Assembly: GCF_044762855.1 (NCBI RefSeq)
Contig: NZ_JBIWFB010000008.1
Span: 62,001 to 126,000 of the forward strand
Length of the DNA stretch: 64,000 nt
Direction of reading: 5' to 3'
From: Psychrobacillus sp044762855
GTDB taxonomy: Bacteria; Bacillota; Bacilli; Bacillales_A; Planococcaceae
The first letter of the stretch is position 1, and each line of letters opens with the position of its first letter. Made by a program: the position numbers and the translations under genes. The notes below the pieces were generated by a model. That model worked only from the letters and a program-made list of their open reading frames with translations. It ran no database searches and had not been told where the DNA came from. Of this stretch, positions 62,151 to 64,000 are shown piece by piece.

Positions 62151-63203
62151 ATGAGAATCACAAGAGAAGACTTAAAAAGTCTAATCAAAACAAAGCTAAA
62201 TAAGGCTGGACTTAAAGAAGATCATGCAGAACAAGCAGCAGAAGTACTTGTATTTGCAGACGAAAGAGGGATTCATTCCCACGGTGCGATGCGTGTAGAT
62301 TATTATGCAGAGCGAATTGCTAAAGGCGGGATTAATACAAACCCTGATTTTAGATTTGAAAAAACAGGTCCTTGTTCAGGTACTTTCCATGCGGATGGCG
62401 GAAACGGACATACAGCTGCCAAGTTAGCAATGGATGAGGCCATTAAAATGGCGAAGGAAAATGGTATTGCTATCGTTGGAGTAAGTAATATGTCTCACAG
62501 TGGTGCAATTTCTTACTTTACCCATCAAGCAGCAGAAGCAAATTTGATCGGGCTTACAGTTTGCCAATCCGATCCGATGGTTGTTCCATTTGGGGGAGCG
62601 GAGCCTTACTATGGTACAAATCCAATTGCTTTTGCAGCACCAAGTTCTGAAGAAGGAAAACATATAACTTTAGATATGGCAACAACTGTTCAGGCTTGGG
62701 GAAAAATTCTTCATGCAAGATCAAAGCATGAGTCTATTCCTGATACATGGGCAGTAGATAAAAATGGCGAACCAACAACAGATCCTTTTAATGTGAATGC
62801 ATTATTGCCGATTTCTGGACCTAAAGGTTACGGCCTAATGATGATGGTTGATGTATTATCTGGTATTTTACTTGGGCTTCCATTCGGAAACAAAGTATCT
62901 TCTATGTATGAAGATTTAACAGAATACCGTAAATTAGGGCAACTTCATATCGTTATTAATCCGGAATTCTTCGGTGCGATTAACCAGTTCAAGAAAGATA
63001 TTTCTCAAACAATGGATGATTTAAATCAAATCAAACCTGCACCAGGATTTTCAAAAGTATTATACCCTGGTCAAAATAATGATGTTGTAATAGAGGAATA
63101 TAAGCAAAAGGGAATTGAAATCGTAGATGATATATATGAATATTTAGTATCTGATACTATTCATTACAACAAATACGATCATAAAGATCCGTTTGCTAAG
63201 TAG
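62151..63203 (+). CDS. allD: Ureidoglycolate dehydrogenase
   Basis: NAD-dependent enzyme of the malate/sulfolactate dehydrogenase-2 family oxidising ureidoglycolate to oxalurate. 350 residues; ERGIHSHGAMRVDYY with the catalytic His region, GGNGHTAAK, MSHSGAISYF, FGGAEPYYGTNPIAFA and GPKGYGLMMMVDVLSGILLG for cofactor and substrate. 23 nt after allE. Confidence 0.93.
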   Translation: MRITREDLKSLIKTKLNKAGLKEDHAEQAAEVLVFADERGIHSHGAMRVDYYAERIAKGGINTNPDFRFEKTGPCSGTFHADGGNGHTAAKLAMDEAIKMAKENGIAIVGVSNMSHSGAISYFTHQAAEANLIGLTVCQSDPMVVPFGGAEPYYGTNPIAFAAPSSEEGKHITLDMATTVQAWGKILHARSKHESIPDTWAVDKNGEPTTDPFNVNALLPISGPKGYGLMMMVDVLSGILLGLPFGNKVSSMYEDLTEYRKLGQLHIVINPEFFGAINQFKKDISQTMDDLNQIKPAPGFSKVLYPGQNNDVVIEEYKQKGIEIVDDIYEYLVSDTIHYNKYDHKDPFAK

Positions 63204-63251
63204 TTTTTTACAGTAAAAATGGGTAAAGACGAATTTAAAGGGTGATGAGGA

Positions 63252-64000
63252 ATGAGATTATCAAAAGAGCAATTGCATGAGTTAATTTCTAAAAAGCTTC
63301 ATAAGGCAGGACTAACGGAAGATCATGCTTCTGGAGTTGCAGATGTACTTGTCCATGCTGATGCAAGAGGTGTTCATTCTCATGGAGCAATGCGTGTTGA
63401 GTATTATGCTGAACGTATTGCTAAAGGTGGACTTAATAACAACCCTGATTTTAAATTTGAAAAAACAGGTCCTTGTTCAGCGATATTTGACGGTGATAAT
63501 GGCGTTGGACACGTTGGGGCGAAATTGGCTATGGATGAAGCGATTAAAATGGCCAAGGAAAATGGAATTGCTGTAGTAGGGGTAAGAAGAATTGGTCATA
63601 GTGGTGCCCTTTCTTATTTTGTTCAGCAAGCGGCAGATGCCGATTTAGTTGGTATTTCTGTATGTCAGTCTGACCCAATGGTTGTTCCATTTGGTGGAGC
63701 AGAACCTTATTATGGAACGAATCCACTTGCGTTTGCTGCACCAGGAAAAGACGGTAAACATATTACTTTCGATATGGCAACTACTGTACAGGCTTGGGGG
63801 AAAATTCTCCATGCAAGATCGAAGAACGAACCAATTCCTGATACGTGGGCAGTTGACAGCAACGGGGAATCAACGACAGATCCATTTAAAGTAAATGCTT
63901 TGTTACCGATTGCTGGACCAAAGGGATATGGACTAATGATGATGGTTGACGTGCTTTCCGGTATTCTGTTAGGTCTACCATTTGGAAACAAAGTATCTTC
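63252..64000 (+). CDS. allD: Second ureidoglycolate dehydrogenase-like gene, 3' end beyond window
   Basis: ATG at 63252 with GATGAGG just upstream; open to the window end (249 codons seen). Closely resembles the preceding allD (RGVHSHGAMRVEYYAERIAK, FGGAEPYYGTNPLAFAAP, GPKGYGLMMMVDVLSGILLG), so it is a tandem duplicate. Differences cluster in ADARG/ADERG, RRIGHSGA/SNMSHSGA and the HARSKNEPIPDTW region. It may have the same activity or another 2-hydroxyacid substrate. Confidence 0.9.
   Translation, partial: MRLSKEQLHELISKKLHKAGLTEDHASGVADVLVHADARGVHSHGAMRVEYYAERIAKGGLNNNPDFKFEKTGPCSAIFDGDNGVGHVGAKLAMDEAIKMAKENGIAVVGVRRIGHSGALSYFVQQAADADLVGISVCQSDPMVVPFGGAEPYYGTNPLAFAAPGKDGKHITFDMATTVQAWGKILHARSKNEPIPDTWAVDSNGESTTDPFKVNALLPIAGPKGYGLMMMVDVLSGILLGLPFGNKVS

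Overview
The window looks like a chromosomal piece of a low-GC Gram-positive rod of the order Bacillales, probably a Planococcaceae/Bacillaceae relative. The signs are strong AGGAGG-type ribosome sites, T-rich hairpin terminators, a CIRCE-controlled groESL operon, and the order tsaE-tsaB-rimI-tsaD / ydiF / rex / ydiL / groES-groEL, which follows the Bacillus subtilis ydiB-groEL region (minus moaC and the tat genes). The species cannot be fixed from the sequence alone.

Layout. 0-1.4 kb: end of a 3D-domain protein and purU. 2.0-8.5 kb: a seven-gene operon with a lipoprotein binding protein, an alkaline-phosphatase-superfamily hydrolase, two permeases, an ABC ATPase, a DeoR regulator and a PHP-family phosphoesterase. 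It is read here as an uptake-and-hydrolysis system for an unidentified phosphorylated compound. 8.5-10.6 kb: an acyltransferase-3 membrane protein and a small internally duplicated protein. 11.1-16.1 kb: urease operon ureABCEFGD. 16.2-26.4 kb: housekeeping block (YugN-like, t6A genes, ABC-F ydiF, rex, CPBP protease, groESL, L25). A DnaA-box cluster lies between tsaD and ydiF. 26.8-33.5 kb: a protease-gene remnant, a protein of three fused RidA domains, a dCache chemoreceptor and a very acidic secreted repeat protein. 34.2-38.7 kb: two exported proteins (GH3 glycosidase and beta-helix lipoprotein) with richer GC than their surroundings, probably acquired.

39.5-64 kb is a large purine-ureide region. 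NCS1 permeases import allantoin-like compounds. Allantoinases open allantoin to allantoate. AllC converts allantoate to ureidoglycine. Ureidoglycine can go to ureidoglycolate (AllE) and then oxalurate (AllD, two tandem copies), or directly to oxalurate by transamination with glyoxylate (PucG). The block permease / allantoinase type A / allantoinase type B / PucR occurs twice with diverged sequences. An NCS2 permease, a third NCS1 permease and a single-domain RidA complete the set. Urate oxidase, xanthine dehydrogenase and oxalurate carbamoyltransferase are not in the window.

The gaps hold a recurring repeat architecture: degenerate tandem repeats with a 21-nt period at five places, a dispersed element of about 110 nt in two copies, and long palindromes. 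No tRNA, rRNA, insertion sequence or CRISPR array was seen.
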